A stretch of DNA of 28,683 nucleotides from an uncultured Porphyromonadaceae bacterium. GTDB taxonomy: Bacteria; Bacteroidota; Bacteroidia; Bacteroidales; Muribaculaceae. The DNA is taken from assembly GCA_900547825.1 (NCBI GenBank), contig URII01000030.1:1-28683 (forward strand), read 5' to 3'. The notes beneath the pieces were generated by a model. It did no database searches and was not told where the DNA came from. It was given only the letters and a program-made list of their open reading frames with translations. Below are positions 15,606 to 24,038 of the stretch, one piece after another (within the stretch, counting starts at the first letter, position 1; every line of letters begins with the position of its first letter). The position numbers and the translations under genes are program-made.

Positions 15606-16172
15606 ATGGATAAGCTTACGGACCTTCTAAGGAACCAGTCGTTGTACTTTCCTCCTATCGAAATCGTGAATGAATTTCTAAGTCACGGGGAACCATTGTT
15701 TTTCAACGTATATGACCCCGTGATAGAAATAGGGGAAATAAATCCGCACATATATGTATTGAAAAAGGGAGCCTTGCAGAAATCAGTGGTCCACGACGAG
15801 CAGGAAATAACCCAGAGTTTCGCATTGCCCGGAACGATATTCCTATGCTACAATTCCTATCTTCTAAATTTACCCTCATGCATCCGGATCTCCGCATGCT
15901 GCAAATGCGAGGTGCTCAGAATACAGGCCGACACTTGCCACCGTATGCTTGAAGCCCACAAAGAGTTTGCGCTTTGGGTTCTGAGCGTGGCCCAGTATCA
16001 GCTTTATACCTACGATCTTAAATCATCGATAGTGCAGGGAGATGCACTGTCGCGCTACAACCGGCTGCTCAAAGCACGCCCCGACATAATAAAACATGTG
16101 CCGTTGAAAATGATCGCATCCTATCTCGGGATCACACAGCAGCATCTGTCGCGTATCCGTCGCAAATATTAA
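15606..16172 (+). CDS. Crp/Fnr-family transcriptional regulator
   Basis: This 188-aa protein has the Crp/Fnr layout. An N-terminal cyclic-nucleotide-binding-like beta-roll (about residues 25-115) includes the segment HIYVLKKGALQKS and the FALPGTIF turn. A dimerisation helix follows (about 115-150), and the C-terminal winged helix has PLKMIASYLGITQQHLSRIRRKY at about 166-188. Four Cys cluster in LPSCIRISACCKCEVLRI, without the spacing of an Fnr iron-sulfur site. The effector is unknown. It stands alone between the giant secreted protein gene and the amylase gene, each with its own promoter-like sequence. Control of the amylase is plausible but unproven. Confidence 0.82.
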   Translation: MDKLTDLLRNQSLYFPPIEIVNEFLSHGEPLFFNVYDPVIEIGEINPHIYVLKKGALQKSVVHDEQEITQSFALPGTIFLCYNSYLLNLPSCIRISACCKCEVLRIQADTCHRMLEAHKEFALWVLSVAQYQLYTYDLKSSIVQGDALSRYNRLLKARPDIIKHVPLKMIASYLGITQQHLSRIRRKY

Positions 16173-16179
16173 CATGCTA

Positions 16180-16214
16180 TTTGGCAGATGTTTAAAATAA
16201 TTGCAGTATCTTTG
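16180..16214 (+). promoter_or_regulatory. Promoter of the GH13 amylase gene
   Basis: The -7 element TATCTTTG (16207-16214) is a full TAnnTTTG match. A TTTG at 16180-16183 lies 23 nt upstream, slightly more than the usual 19-21. Transcription would start near 16220, giving a leader of about 47 nt. Confidence 0.55.
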
Positions 16215-16266
16215 TCGGGAAAAACCAATTCTTTTCACACCTTAAACCAACAAACCATTTGACCTG

Positions 16267-19008
16267 ATGAAGAAACTTACGTCATTGGCCCTGATGATTC
16301 TGCTTGGCTGGAATTTTGTCATAGGCCAGGTATTCACATCCAATCACCCTGTGCTCCAGCAGCAAAGCGAGAATGTGGTGATCACATTCCATGCCGATGC
16401 ACCTGACACAAACGGAGCCACCAACCTCAAAGGCACGGCAGCCACCACACCGCTGTATGTGCACATAGGCGTATATACCACAAAAAGCCCTTCAACCTGG
16501 AGCCATGTAAAGACCGACTGGCCTGCAAATGCCTCCGATGCCAAGGCCAACACCGATGCAAACAAACTCGTATGGCGCTCGGCCGACACATGGGATCTCT
16601 CCATAGGCGACCTCCGCACATATTTCGGCCTCACCGATCCGGCCGAAAGGATAACAAAAGTGTGTGTGCTCGCACGCAACGCAGCAGGGAGCAAACAGAC
16701 CGCCGACTGCTTCATCGACGTTGCCGAGGACGGCTACCAGATAGCATTCTCGCACAATGCCTCATCCACCGTGGTCACAAAACCCACAACGGTGAAATTC
16801 ACCGTCAACGCCACAGCCCCCTCACAGCTCCGGCTGCTGGTGGATGATGTGGAGATTGCCTCGGCAACCTCATCGGCGCTCCTTGAAAAAGAATATTCAT
16901 TCACCGAACCCGGCAAGTCATGGAAAGTAAAGGCTGTGGCCACTGACGGCACGGTTACCCGCGAGCAATCGTTTGATTTCCTCTATCCCACCCCCTCGCC
17001 ACAAGCCGACTATCCCGGCGGCACCCCCTGCATGGGCGCGGTGGCGCAGCCCGGAGGTGACGTAATTTTCTGCCTCGCAGCCCCCGAAAAATCCAGTGTG
17101 ATGATAGTGCCCTCATGGGACAACTACGAGAAGCTCGACCGCAACATCATGAGCTATCAGGATTACGAGGGCCAGCGTTATTTCTGGATACGTGTCAGCG
17201 GACTTGACCCTGACAAATCATATCCCTATTACTATCTTGTGGACGCCACCACAAGTGTAGGCGACCCCTATGCTCATCTTGTGCTCGATCCCTATCAGGA
17301 CCGCTATCTGAAGGCCGATGTATTCCCCGAGCGCCCGGCATATCCCTACGACCGCTTCAACAACATCATGCTGGCCGTATATCACGGCAATCAGGATGTA
17401 TATGACTGGAATGTGACCGATTTCAAGATTCCCGCCAAGGAGAGCCTCGTGATATATGAAATGCTGCTGCGCGACTTCACCGGCCGCGACCGCACAGCCG
17501 ACGGCACCATCAACATGGCCATAGAGCGCATACCGTATCTCGTGGAGCTTGGCATAAATGCCGTGGAGCTTATGCCTGTCATGGAATTCAACGGCAACAA
17601 CTCATGGGGCTACAACACCAATTTCTACATGGCCCTTGACAAAGCTTACGGATCGCCCGACGACCTCAAGCGCTTCATCGATATATGCCATGAGAACGGC
17701 ATAGCAGTGTTGCTCGACATTGTGTTCAACCAGAGTGACGGCCTCCATCCCTGGTATCAGATGTATCCGCGGGAGTCCAATCCGTTCTACAACGCCAATG
17801 CCCCGCACGACTACAGTGTGCTCAACGACTGGATTCAGGACAATCCTCTGGTGCAGAAGCAATGGGAGGATGCCATAACCTACTGGATGACCGCGTATAA
17901 GGTTGACGGATTCCGCTTTGACCTTGTAAAGGGACTCGGCGACAACGACAGCTACCGCAGCGGCACAGAGGCCTACAATGCATCACGTGTGGCCAACATG
18001 AAGCGCCTCCACAACCATATCAAGGCTGTGAATCCCGCCGCCCTGCATATCAACGAACACTTGGCCGGAGAAAAAGAGGAGAACGAGATGGCTGCCGACG
18101 GACAACTCAACTGGAGCAACCAGAACGGCAATTCAGGCAATTATGCCAAGGGCTATGCCTCGAGCCTCAAGAACTTCTCATCGGTGCAGTGCAAACGTCA
18201 GTGGGGTTCGAACATCACTTATGCCGAGAGCCACGACGAGGAGCGCATAGCTTACACCCAGAAAAGCACCACCTACACTGAAATAAAGAATGACAAACAG
18301 GCTGCAATGAGCCGTCTTGCCGGTGTGGCAGCCCACCTGCTCATGACACCGGGGTCAATACCCATGATATGGCAGTTCGGCGAACTCGGAGCCGATGAAT
18401 CCACCAAGAAAAACGGAGGCAACAACACCGATCCCAAGAAAGTGCTTTGGAGCCGCGTCGACAACGACACTTACAAAGGGTTGCTCGAAAGCTACCGCAC
18501 ACTGATATGGGCACGCCGCAACAACTCCGATCTGTTCCGCGAGGATGCCGATGTGAACATAGCATCCAACGTATCTTCGAACCGCCACATACGCATGACC
18601 CGTGGCGACCGTGAAATGATTCTGCTCGTCAATCCGTCGCGCAACGCCGATGCCACCGTTACAGTGGAAGCAAAGAAAATCAGCGGAGCAAACTATCAGG
18701 TGCTCTCCACGAGCGAGAATTTCACCAATCCGGTGATCACAGGCTCAGGCACCATATCGTGCACCATGCCGGCAAGCTCTTATGTAGTGGTGGGAACCAC
18801 CAACCTCGCCGGAATAGACAATATAACAACCGATGGCCGCACAGATTTCAATGTAAGCGGCTCCGAAGGACAAATAGTGATAACCGGGGATTACACATCG
18901 GCTGAAGTCTACGACATCAGCGGACGGCGTTATCCTACGCTCAATGTGCCGGCCGGCCTGTATATAGTGAAGGTAGACGGCACTGTAACAAAAGTAGTGG
19001 TGAAGTGA
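16267..19008 (+). CDS. Secreted GH13 alpha-amylase-family glycoside hydrolase with T9SS-like tail
   Basis: This 913-aa protein has a signal peptide (residues 1-20), two Ig-like N-terminal modules and a CBM48-like segment (about 255-345). The GH13 (beta/alpha)8 barrel spans about 385-760. The catalytic set is intact: nucleophile D552 in GFRFD, acid/base E597 in HINEH and D657 in ESHDEE. In region I, D484-IVFN-Q489, Gln replaces the usual His. A beta-sandwich C-domain follows, and the end is a T9SS type A-like domain (GLYIVKVDGTVTKVVVK). Expected activity is hydrolysis of alpha-1,4-glucans such as starch or glycogen outside the cell or at the surface. No susC/susD pair is adjacent, so this is not a standard polysaccharide utilisation locus. 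Exact specificity is not readable. Confidence 0.88.
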   Translation: MKKLTSLALMILLGWNFVIGQVFTSNHPVLQQQSENVVITFHADAPDTNGATNLKGTAATTPLYVHIGVYTTKSPSTWSHVKTDWPANASDAKANTDANKLVWRSADTWDLSIGDLRTYFGLTDPAERITKVCVLARNAAGSKQTADCFIDVAEDGYQIAFSHNASSTVVTKPTTVKFTVNATAPSQLRLLVDDVEIASATSSALLEKEYSFTEPGKSWKVKAVATDGTVTREQSFDFLYPTPSPQADYPGGTPCMGAVAQPGGDVIFCLAAPEKSSVMIVPSWDNYEKLDRNIMSYQDYEGQRYFWIRVSGLDPDKSYPYYYLVDATTSVGDPYAHLVLDPYQDRYLKADVFPERPAYPYDRFNNIMLAVYHGNQDVYDWNVTDFKIPAKESLVIYEMLLRDFTGRDRTADGTINMAIERIPYLVELGINAVELMPVMEFNGNNSWGYNTNFYMALDKAYGSPDDLKRFIDICHENGIAVLLDIVFNQSDGLHPWYQMYPRESNPFYNANAPHDYSVLNDWIQDNPLVQKQWEDAITYWMTAYKVDGFRFDLVKGLGDNDSYRSGTEAYNASRVANMKRLHNHIKAVNPAALHINEHLAGEKEENEMAADGQLNWSNQNGNSGNYAKGYASSLKNFSSVQCKRQWGSNITYAESHDEERIAYTQKSTTYTEIKNDKQAAMSRLAGVAAHLLMTPGSIPMIWQFGELGADESTKKNGGNNTDPKKVLWSRVDNDTYKGLLESYRTLIWARRNNSDLFREDADVNIASNVSSNRHIRMTRGDREMILLVNPSRNADATVTVEAKKISGANYQVLSTSENFTNPVITGSGTISCTMPASSYVVVGTTNLAGIDNITTDGRTDFNVSGSEGQIVITGDYTSAEVYDISGRRYPTLNVPAGLYIVKVDGTVTKVVVK

Positions 19009-19051
19009 CGTAAAAAATCACCTCACCACCCTCTTGGAATTTTTTACCGCC

Positions 19052-19087
19052 ATGCAGTGCCGGACAATCCCGGCACTGCATTTTTAT
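19052..19087 (+). terminator. Intrinsic terminator of the amylase gene
   Basis: TGCAGTGCCGG (19053-19063) pairs perfectly with CCGGCACTGCA (19070-19080) around a 6-nt loop. It is followed by TTTTTATTTATT on the plus strand, a classic intrinsic terminator. It ends at the stop codon of the convergent SDR gene. Confidence 0.9.
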
Positions 19088-19852
19088 TTATTGTGCCACG
19101 AGGCCGCCGTCAATGAGGTAATGGCCCCCTGTGCAGAACGAGGATTTGTCCGAAGCGAGGAAATAGACCAGCTCGGCCACCTCGGCGGGATCGCCCGCAC
19201 GTCCGCGCATGTATATGCGGTTTTCCTCCTCCCACGACTCATCAAGCGACCGGCCGCTTGCCGCGGCGGAATTTCTGAGAGCATTGTCGGCAAGCGGAGT
19301 GCGTATGGTGCCGGCACATACGGCATTCACACGTATCCCCTCCGGGCCGAGGTCTATAGCAAGGCTGCGGGTTATCTGCCCGAGGGCACCCTTTGTCAAT
19401 CCATAGGCGAAGCTGTGCGGCTTACCCACAAACCATTGGTCCGACACATTGATCACCACGGAGCCGCCTCCTGACTTTATGATATGCGGAACAGCCTCAC
19501 GAAGGGTGTTGACATTGCCGTATATGTTTATGTCGATCATCTGCCTGAGTTCATCGTCGCTTATATCGAGCAACGTGTTGCTGCGGTGTATGCCTGCGTT
19601 TGCAAACACGCTGTGAAGCGCTCCAAAAGCATTGACGGTGGCGTCTACAGCCTTACGTATCGCATCGTGGCTGCGGGTGTCGCCCTCTGTGAAAACCAAC
19701 CGGGAGGAAGCATCCAGTTCCCCGGCCAGCCGACGGCCTGACTCTCCGTCAATGTCCATGAACCCTACATTCCAGCCCTCAGCCAAGAACTTCCTCACGG
19801 CGGCCTCACCTATTCCGGAAGCCCCTCCGGTAACAAATACTGTTTTACACAT
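19088..19852 (-). CDS. Short-chain dehydrogenase/reductase (SDR), classical type
   Basis: This 254-aa cytoplasmic oxidoreductase has the Rossmann motif TGGASGIG (residues 8-15). D33 after the second strand usually means NAD(H) rather than NADP(H) preference. NAG (85-87), catalytic S137 in NVSDQ, and Y150/K154 in YGLTK are all present. The C-terminal GGHYLIDGG segment is typical of classical SDRs. The substrate is not readable from sequence. It lies downstream of tRNA-His on the same strand, separated by a terminator-like hairpin, so it probably has its own promoter. Confidence 0.88.
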   Translation of the reverse strand: MCKTVFVTGGASGIGEAAVRKFLAEGWNVGFMDIDGESGRRLAGELDASSRLVFTEGDTRSHDAIRKAVDATVNAFGALHSVFANAGIHRSNTLLDISDDELRQMIDINIYGNVNTLREAVPHIIKSGGGSVVINVSDQWFVGKPHSFAYGLTKGALGQITRSLAIDLGPEGIRVNAVCAGTIRTPLADNALRNSAAASGRSLDESWEEENRIYMRGRAGDPAEVAELVYFLASDKSSFCTGGHYLIDGGLVAQ

Positions 19853-19877
19853 AATAGCATTTTATTATACACAAAAT

Positions 19878-19903
19878 GAGGCGCACCGTCAACGGTACGC
19901 CTC
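19878..19903 (-). terminator. Terminator of the tRNA-His transcript
   Basis: GAGGCG-C-ACCG (19878-19888) pairs with CGGT-A-CGCCTC (19893-19903) with one internal mismatch and a TCAA loop. On the minus strand it lies just 3' of tRNA-His and is followed by ATTTTGTG, a modest U-tract. Confidence 0.6.
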
Positions 19904-19907
19904 AATG

Positions 19908-19982
<75 letters not shown>

Positions 19983-20002
19983 ATCTGTTGGTTTTAGTGC
20001 TG

Positions 20003-20034
20003 CAAAGGTAGGCATTATTTTTCAATGCGCAAAA
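20003..20034 (-). promoter_or_regulatory. Promoter of tRNA-His
   Basis: On the minus strand, TTTTG (20034-20030) and TACCTTTG (20010-20003) are separated by 19 nt. This is the best match to the Bacteroidetes -33/-7 promoter in the window. The predicted start is near 19996, about 14 nt before the mature tRNA. Confidence 0.75.
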
Positions 20035-20051
20035 CTAATTGCAAAAAAACT

Positions 20052-20936
20052 TTATCGCGGATACACGGCGCCCGAGGCCGCAAGCAGGGTGTTGCGCATC
20101 AGCGAGCATATCGTCATAGGCCCCACACCGCCGGGCACCGGGGTAATAAAGCTGCACAGAGGCGACACAGCTTCAAAATCCACATCGCCGCAAAGACGGA
20201 AACCGCTCTTGCGTGTGGCGTCAGGCACACGGGTAGTTCCCACATCGATAACCACGGCTCCGGGCTTCACCATATCGGCGGTAACGAATCCGGGCTGACC
20301 GAGGGCGGCTATTATTATATCAGCCGAAAGGCATTTCTCCTTTATATCGGGGGTAGCGCTGTGGCACACTGTCACAGTGGCGTTGCCGGGCTGCGATTTC
20401 TGCATCATAAGGGTGGCCATAGGTTTGCCGACGATGTTGCTGCGCCCCAGCACCACGCAATGCTTGCCTTTGGTGTCAATGCCGTAGCGTGCTAGCAGCT
20501 GCATTATGCCGGAGGGGGTGGCCGACACGAATGCCGGCAGGCCTATCGACATGCGGCCCACGTTTATGGGATGGAAACCGTCGACATCCTTACGGTAGTC
20601 AATGGCCTCTATGACGCGCTGCTCCGAAATGTGGCGCGGCAAGGGCAGCTGCACTATGAATCCGTCGACTTCCGGATCGGCATTCAGGCGTTCGATTGCC
20701 GCAAGCAGTTCGGCTTCGGTAACATCAGCCTCATAACGCAGAAGCGATGATGTGAAACCGCACTGCTCGCAAGCCTTGACCTTGGAGGCGACATATGTCT
20801 CCGATCCGCCGTCATGGCCCACAAGTATGGCTGCGAGATGTGGACGGCGCCGCCCTGCGGCCACCATAGCCTCCACTTCGGCTGCAATCTCGCGCTTTAT
20901 GTCATCAGCCGTCTTTTTCCCGTCAATGAGTGTCAT
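20052..20936 (-). CDS. folD: Bifunctional methylenetetrahydrofolate dehydrogenase/cyclohydrolase
   Basis: FolD interconverts 5,10-methylene-THF, 5,10-methenyl-THF and 10-formyl-THF for purine and formyl-Met synthesis in the cytoplasm. The catalytic Y48-x3-K52 (YVASK), the DGFIVQLPLP motif (91-100) and the C-terminal PGGVGPMT signature (about 268-275) are present. At 294 aa it matches the family length. I place the start at the ATG at 20936 (MTLIDGKK). A TTG two codons upstream is possible but unnecessary. It follows ffh by 37 nt and is probably the last gene of a panC-panD-ffh-folD transcript. Confidence 0.96.
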   Translation of the reverse strand: MTLIDGKKTADDIKREIAAEVEAMVAAGRRRPHLAAILVGHDGGSETYVASKVKACEQCGFTSSLLRYEADVTEAELLAAIERLNADPEVDGFIVQLPLPRHISEQRVIEAIDYRKDVDGFHPINVGRMSIGLPAFVSATPSGIMQLLARYGIDTKGKHCVVLGRSNIVGKPMATLMMQKSQPGNATVTVCHSATPDIKEKCLSADIIIAALGQPGFVTADMVKPGAVVIDVGTTRVPDATRKSGFRLCGDVDFEAVSPLCSFITPVPGGVGPMTICSLMRNTLLAASGAVYPR

Positions 20937-20973
20937 AATCAATAAATATCAGTGTGAATGGATAATATGCCTG

Positions 20974-22302
20974 TTATCTGCGGCGCAGTCCGCGCATCAT
21001 CTTCATGGGATTCTTCATCGTGGCGGCTGCCTTCATCATCTTGCGCGCATCCTCAAACTGTTTCAGCAGGCGGTTCACCTCCTGAAGCGTAGTGCCTGAG
21101 CCGCGTGCTATCCTCTGGCGGCGGCTGCCGTTGATTATTTCGGGATGCTCACGCTCCTTCTGTGTCATAGAGCTTATTATGGCCTCCACGCTCTTGAATG
21201 CGTTGTCATCGATATCCACATCCTTTATGGCTTTTCCCACACCGGGAATCATGGAGGCGAGCTCCTTGAGGTTACCCATTTTCTTGATCTGGTGGATCTG
21301 GGCAAGGAAGTCGTTGAAGTTGAACTGGTTCTTGGCGATCTTGCGCTGAAGGGCCTCGGCCTCCTTCTCGTTATAGGCGTTCTGCACACGCTCCACGAGC
21401 GAGACAACGTCGCCCATGCCGAGAATACGGTCAGCCATACGCGATGGATGGAACAGGTCGAGAGCCTCCATCTTCTCGCCCGTGCCCACAAACTTGATGG
21501 GCTTGGTCACCACGGTGCGGATCGACAGCGCGGCACCGCCGCGTGTGTCGCCGTCGAGCTTGGTGAGCACAACGCCGTCGAAATCGAGGCGGTCGTTGAA
21601 CTCCTTGGCTGTGTTCACCGCGTCCTGTCCGGTCATGGCGTCGACCACAAACAGGGTTTCCTGCGGCTTGACGGCATTCTTGATGGCCTCGATCTCGTTC
21701 ATCATCTCCTCGTCGACGGCAAGACGTCCGGCCGTATCGACGATAACGAGGTCAAGATGGTTGGCCTTGGCATAACGGATAGCGTTCAAGGCTATCTCCA
21801 CCGGATTCTTATTGCCCTCCTCGGTGTAGACGGGCACCTCGATCTGCCCGGCTATCACTTTCAGCTGGTCAATGGCTGCCGGACGGTAGACGTCGCATGC
21901 CACGAGCAGCGGACGGCGCCCCTGCTCGCTTTTGAGCTTGCGCGCTATCTTTCCGGAGAAGGTCGTCTTACCCGAACCCTGAAGACCCGACATAAGGATC
22001 ACCGTAGGATTGCCCGAAAGATTGAGCTTGGCGGTGTCGGCGCCCATAAGCTCGGTAAGCTCGTCGTGGACAATCTTCACCATAAGCTCACGCGGCTTGA
22101 GGGCGTTGAGCACATCGCGGCCGAGTGCCTTGGTCTTCACAGTGTCGGTGAACTGTTTGGCCACCTTATAGTTCACGTCGGCGTCAAGGAGGGCGCGGCG
22201 CACATCCTTGAGCGTTTCGGCAATGTTTATTTCAGTGATTTTGCCCTCGCCTTTGAGGAGCTTGAAACTTCGTTCGAGGCGTTCGCTAAGATTTTCAAAC
22301 AT
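20974..22302 (-). CDS. ffh: Signal recognition particle GTPase Ffh (SRP54)
   Basis: Ffh binds 4.5S RNA and signal sequences of nascent membrane proteins and delivers them to FtsY at the inner membrane. At 442 aa it has the N-terminal four-helix bundle, the P-loop GLQGSGKT (106-113), DTAGR (189-193) and the TKLDGDTRGG motif (from 247). The Met-rich M domain contains the RNA-binding segment INGSRRQRIARGSG and ends MKNPMKMMRGLRRR. It lies 36 nt after panD and 37 nt before folD on the same strand, suggesting co-transcription. Nothing in it is unusual. Confidence 0.97.
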   Translation of the reverse strand: MFENLSERLERSFKLLKGEGKITEINIAETLKDVRRALLDADVNYKVAKQFTDTVKTKALGRDVLNALKPRELMVKIVHDELTELMGADTAKLNLSGNPTVILMSGLQGSGKTTFSGKIARKLKSEQGRRPLLVACDVYRPAAIDQLKVIAGQIEVPVYTEEGNKNPVEIALNAIRYAKANHLDLVIVDTAGRLAVDEEMMNEIEAIKNAVKPQETLFVVDAMTGQDAVNTAKEFNDRLDFDGVVLTKLDGDTRGGAALSIRTVVTKPIKFVGTGEKMEALDLFHPSRMADRILGMGDVVSLVERVQNAYNEKEAEALQRKIAKNQFNFNDFLAQIHQIKKMGNLKELASMIPGVGKAIKDVDIDDNAFKSVEAIISSMTQKEREHPEIINGSRRQRIARGSGTTLQEVNRLLKQFEDARKMMKAAATMKNPMKMMRGLRRR

Positions 22303-22338
22303 ATATTATCGTTATGTCGGTGTCGGTTAATGATTCTG

Positions 22339-22695
22339 TCAGTCTTTTACAAGGCGGTTTGTGGCCGTGTCGGGGAATATTATGCGGGGGCGGAACGTGC
22401 GGGCCTCTTCCTCCTCCATCGAGGCATAGGCTATGATGATGATCACATCGCCGGGCTGCACCTTACGGGCTGCGGCGCCGTTGAGGCATATCATGCCCGA
22501 TTCACGCGGACCGGGTATGGTGTAGGTGTCGAAGCGCTCGCCGTTGTTGTTGTTGACTATGTACACCCTCTCGCCCGGCAGTATGCCTGCGGCCTCGAGC
22601 AGTGCCTCGTCCACGGTTATGCTGCCTATATAGTCGAGACAGGCTTCGGTTACAGTGACACGATGGATTTTGGATTTTAGCATTTCCAGTCTCAT
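22339..22695 (-). CDS. panD: Aspartate 1-decarboxylase
   Basis: PanD makes beta-alanine from L-aspartate for pantothenate and CoA synthesis. It is a pyruvoyl enzyme made as a proenzyme that cleaves itself between G24 and S25, and the site is intact in YIGSITVD. The N-terminus MRLEMLKSKIHRVTVTEA matches the family, as do the pyruvoyl-pocket NNNNGERFDTY segment and the GAAARKVQPGD region. Length is 118 aa, as usual. It is 25 nt downstream of panC, its pathway partner, in the same direction. Confidence 0.96.
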   Translation of the reverse strand: MRLEMLKSKIHRVTVTEACLDYIGSITVDEALLEAAGILPGERVYIVNNNNGERFDTYTIPGPRESGMICLNGAAARKVQPGDVIIIIAYASMEEEEARTFRPRIIFPDTATNRLVKD

Positions 22696-22720
22696 AGTGC
22701 TGTTGTATATGGTTATGGTG

Positions 22721-23551
22721 TCAGTATCTGATGTTGTCTATAAGCCTTACTCCGCCGCAGAACACGGTGACACACCCCACGGGGTGCTCCGTCTCGTCCC
22801 ACGACTCCACGGGCTGCATCGTCACGGGATCCACTATCTCGTAATACTCCACCCGTGTCAAGGGAAACGAGTCGATGGTGTCGGTGACATAGCGGCGCGT
22901 CTCGGCCACAGTATGGTCACGTGCCCATTCAAGGCTTTCGGCCAAGGTACGGTATATAACCGGAGCCACTGCACGGGCTTCGGCACTGAGCCTTACATTG
23001 CGGCTCGAAAGAGCCAATCCGTCAGGCTCGCGGCGTATCGGACAGGCCACTATCTCCACCGGCGAGCCTACAATCTCCACGAGGCGGCGTATCACAGCTA
23101 TCTGCTGAAAATCCTTCTCGCCGAAATAAGCGCGGGTGGGATTCACATATTCAAACAAACGGCTGACGATCTGCGCCACACCGTTGAAATGTCCCGGACG
23201 CATGGCGCCCTCCATCACGGCAGCTACACCCCCGAGATCAAACTCGCGGGTGTCAGGCTCCGGATAGATCTCCTCTACGGCCGGAGCGAACACCACATCA
23301 ACCCCGGCCTGCTCAAGCAGCCGGCAGTCGGCCTCCAATGTGCGGGGATAAGTGGCGAGATCCTCGGGATTGTTGAACTGCGTGGGGTTTACAAACACGC
23401 TCACCACCACTGTGTCGTTGTCGTTGCGCGCGCGCTCCACCAGCGACAGATGGCCTTCATGAAGCGCCCCCATAGTGGGCACTAACCCTATTGAACCTTG
23501 TGCGGAGCCGAGGCGCCGCTTAATATCCGCTATAGTGTTGATTATATCCAT
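22721..23551 (-). CDS. panC: Pantothenate synthetase
   Basis: PanC condenses pantoate with beta-alanine, using ATP, to give pantothenate. Hallmarks are PTMGALHEGHL (25-35, with the HIGH-like HEGH), SVFVNPTQF (51-59), the FGEKDFQQ segment and the KMSKS-equivalent LALSSRN. I start it at the ATG at 23551 (MDIINTIADI, 276 aa). A TTG codon at 23593 would add 14 residues but overlaps the predicted -7 element, so it is unlikely. It heads the panC-panD-ffh-folD cluster and is divergent from the RiPP cassette. Confidence 0.95.
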   Translation of the reverse strand: MDIINTIADIKRRLGSAQGSIGLVPTMGALHEGHLSLVERARNDNDTVVVSVFVNPTQFNNPEDLATYPRTLEADCRLLEQAGVDVVFAPAVEEIYPEPDTREFDLGGVAAVMEGAMRPGHFNGVAQIVSRLFEYVNPTRAYFGEKDFQQIAVIRRLVEIVGSPVEIVACPIRREPDGLALSSRNVRLSAEARAVAPVIYRTLAESLEWARDHTVAETRRYVTDTIDSFPLTRVEYYEIVDPVTMQPVESWDETEHPVGCVTVFCGGVRLIDNIRY

Positions 23552-23590
23552 TTTTCGGTTAATTTTCAACTTGCTCCTGAACGGGCGCCG

Positions 23591-23598
23591 CAAAGTTA
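23591..23598 (-). promoter_or_regulatory. -7 element of the panC operon
   Basis: On the minus strand TAACTTTG matches TAnnTTTG and predicts a start near 23584, about 33 nt before the panC ATG. A TTTT/CTTT-rich stretch lies at the -33 distance but has no exact TTTG. Confidence 0.5.
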
Positions 23599-23945
23599 CT
23601 GATTTTTTTTCAAGTAAAAGCCGCTTTAAGTAATTCCACCCTAATATTCCACATTATTTTAAAAGAGTACATATCTGCGCAGGAAATTCCGCCAACGAAA
23701 TCCACCTGCAAAGCAATAAGGTCCACGACTATAACAGAATTAAAAATCACAACATTTTACACCCTCACAATAAAACAACCAAAATATTTTCCAATCCACC
23801 ATCAAATATTCCATTTTTAACTCCCATTACAATTACACTTCTGCATATCAGTATGTTATACATTTACAACCATCCACAATACTACCTATTTTTACGCAAT
23901 TTTTCCATCAAACACCAACCTAATTATATTTTTATCGTGCTAAAA
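23599..23945. other. AT-rich, G-depleted intergenic spacer, no gene seen
   Basis: This is the bulk of the 487-nt gap between panC and the peptide gene, the only gap over 300 nt in the window. No reading frame of convincing length or composition was found on either strand. Composition is striking: positions 23761-23940 contain 49 C but only 6 G on the plus strand. I see no hairpins, direct repeats or tRNA-like structures in it. Confidence 0.6.
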
Positions 23946-23977
23946 TTTGCAAAATTCATTCATTATTTCTATATTGC
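23946..23977 (+). promoter_or_regulatory. Promoter of the RiPP cassette
   Basis: TTTG (23946-23949) and TATATTGC (23970-23977, an imperfect TAnnTTTG) are 20 nt apart, the normal spacing. Transcription would begin near 23984, leaving a leader of about 55 nt before the peptide ATG at 24039. Confidence 0.5.
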
Positions 23978-24038
23978 AGCCCTAAAGTTTAGTGCACTGA
24001 CTTTACAACTAAATTATTAACTCCAAAAATTTATTACT

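Noticed and set aside
21145..22680. A 511-codon open frame on the plus strand opposite ffh and panD
   Set aside because: It is the antisense shadow of two well-identified genes. The translation is His/Leu/Gly-rich with no recognisable domain, a common artefact of the codon bias here.
22655..23485. A 276-codon plus-strand frame opposite panC
   Set aside because: panC on the minus strand has all family motifs. The antisense translation has no domain and no promoter.
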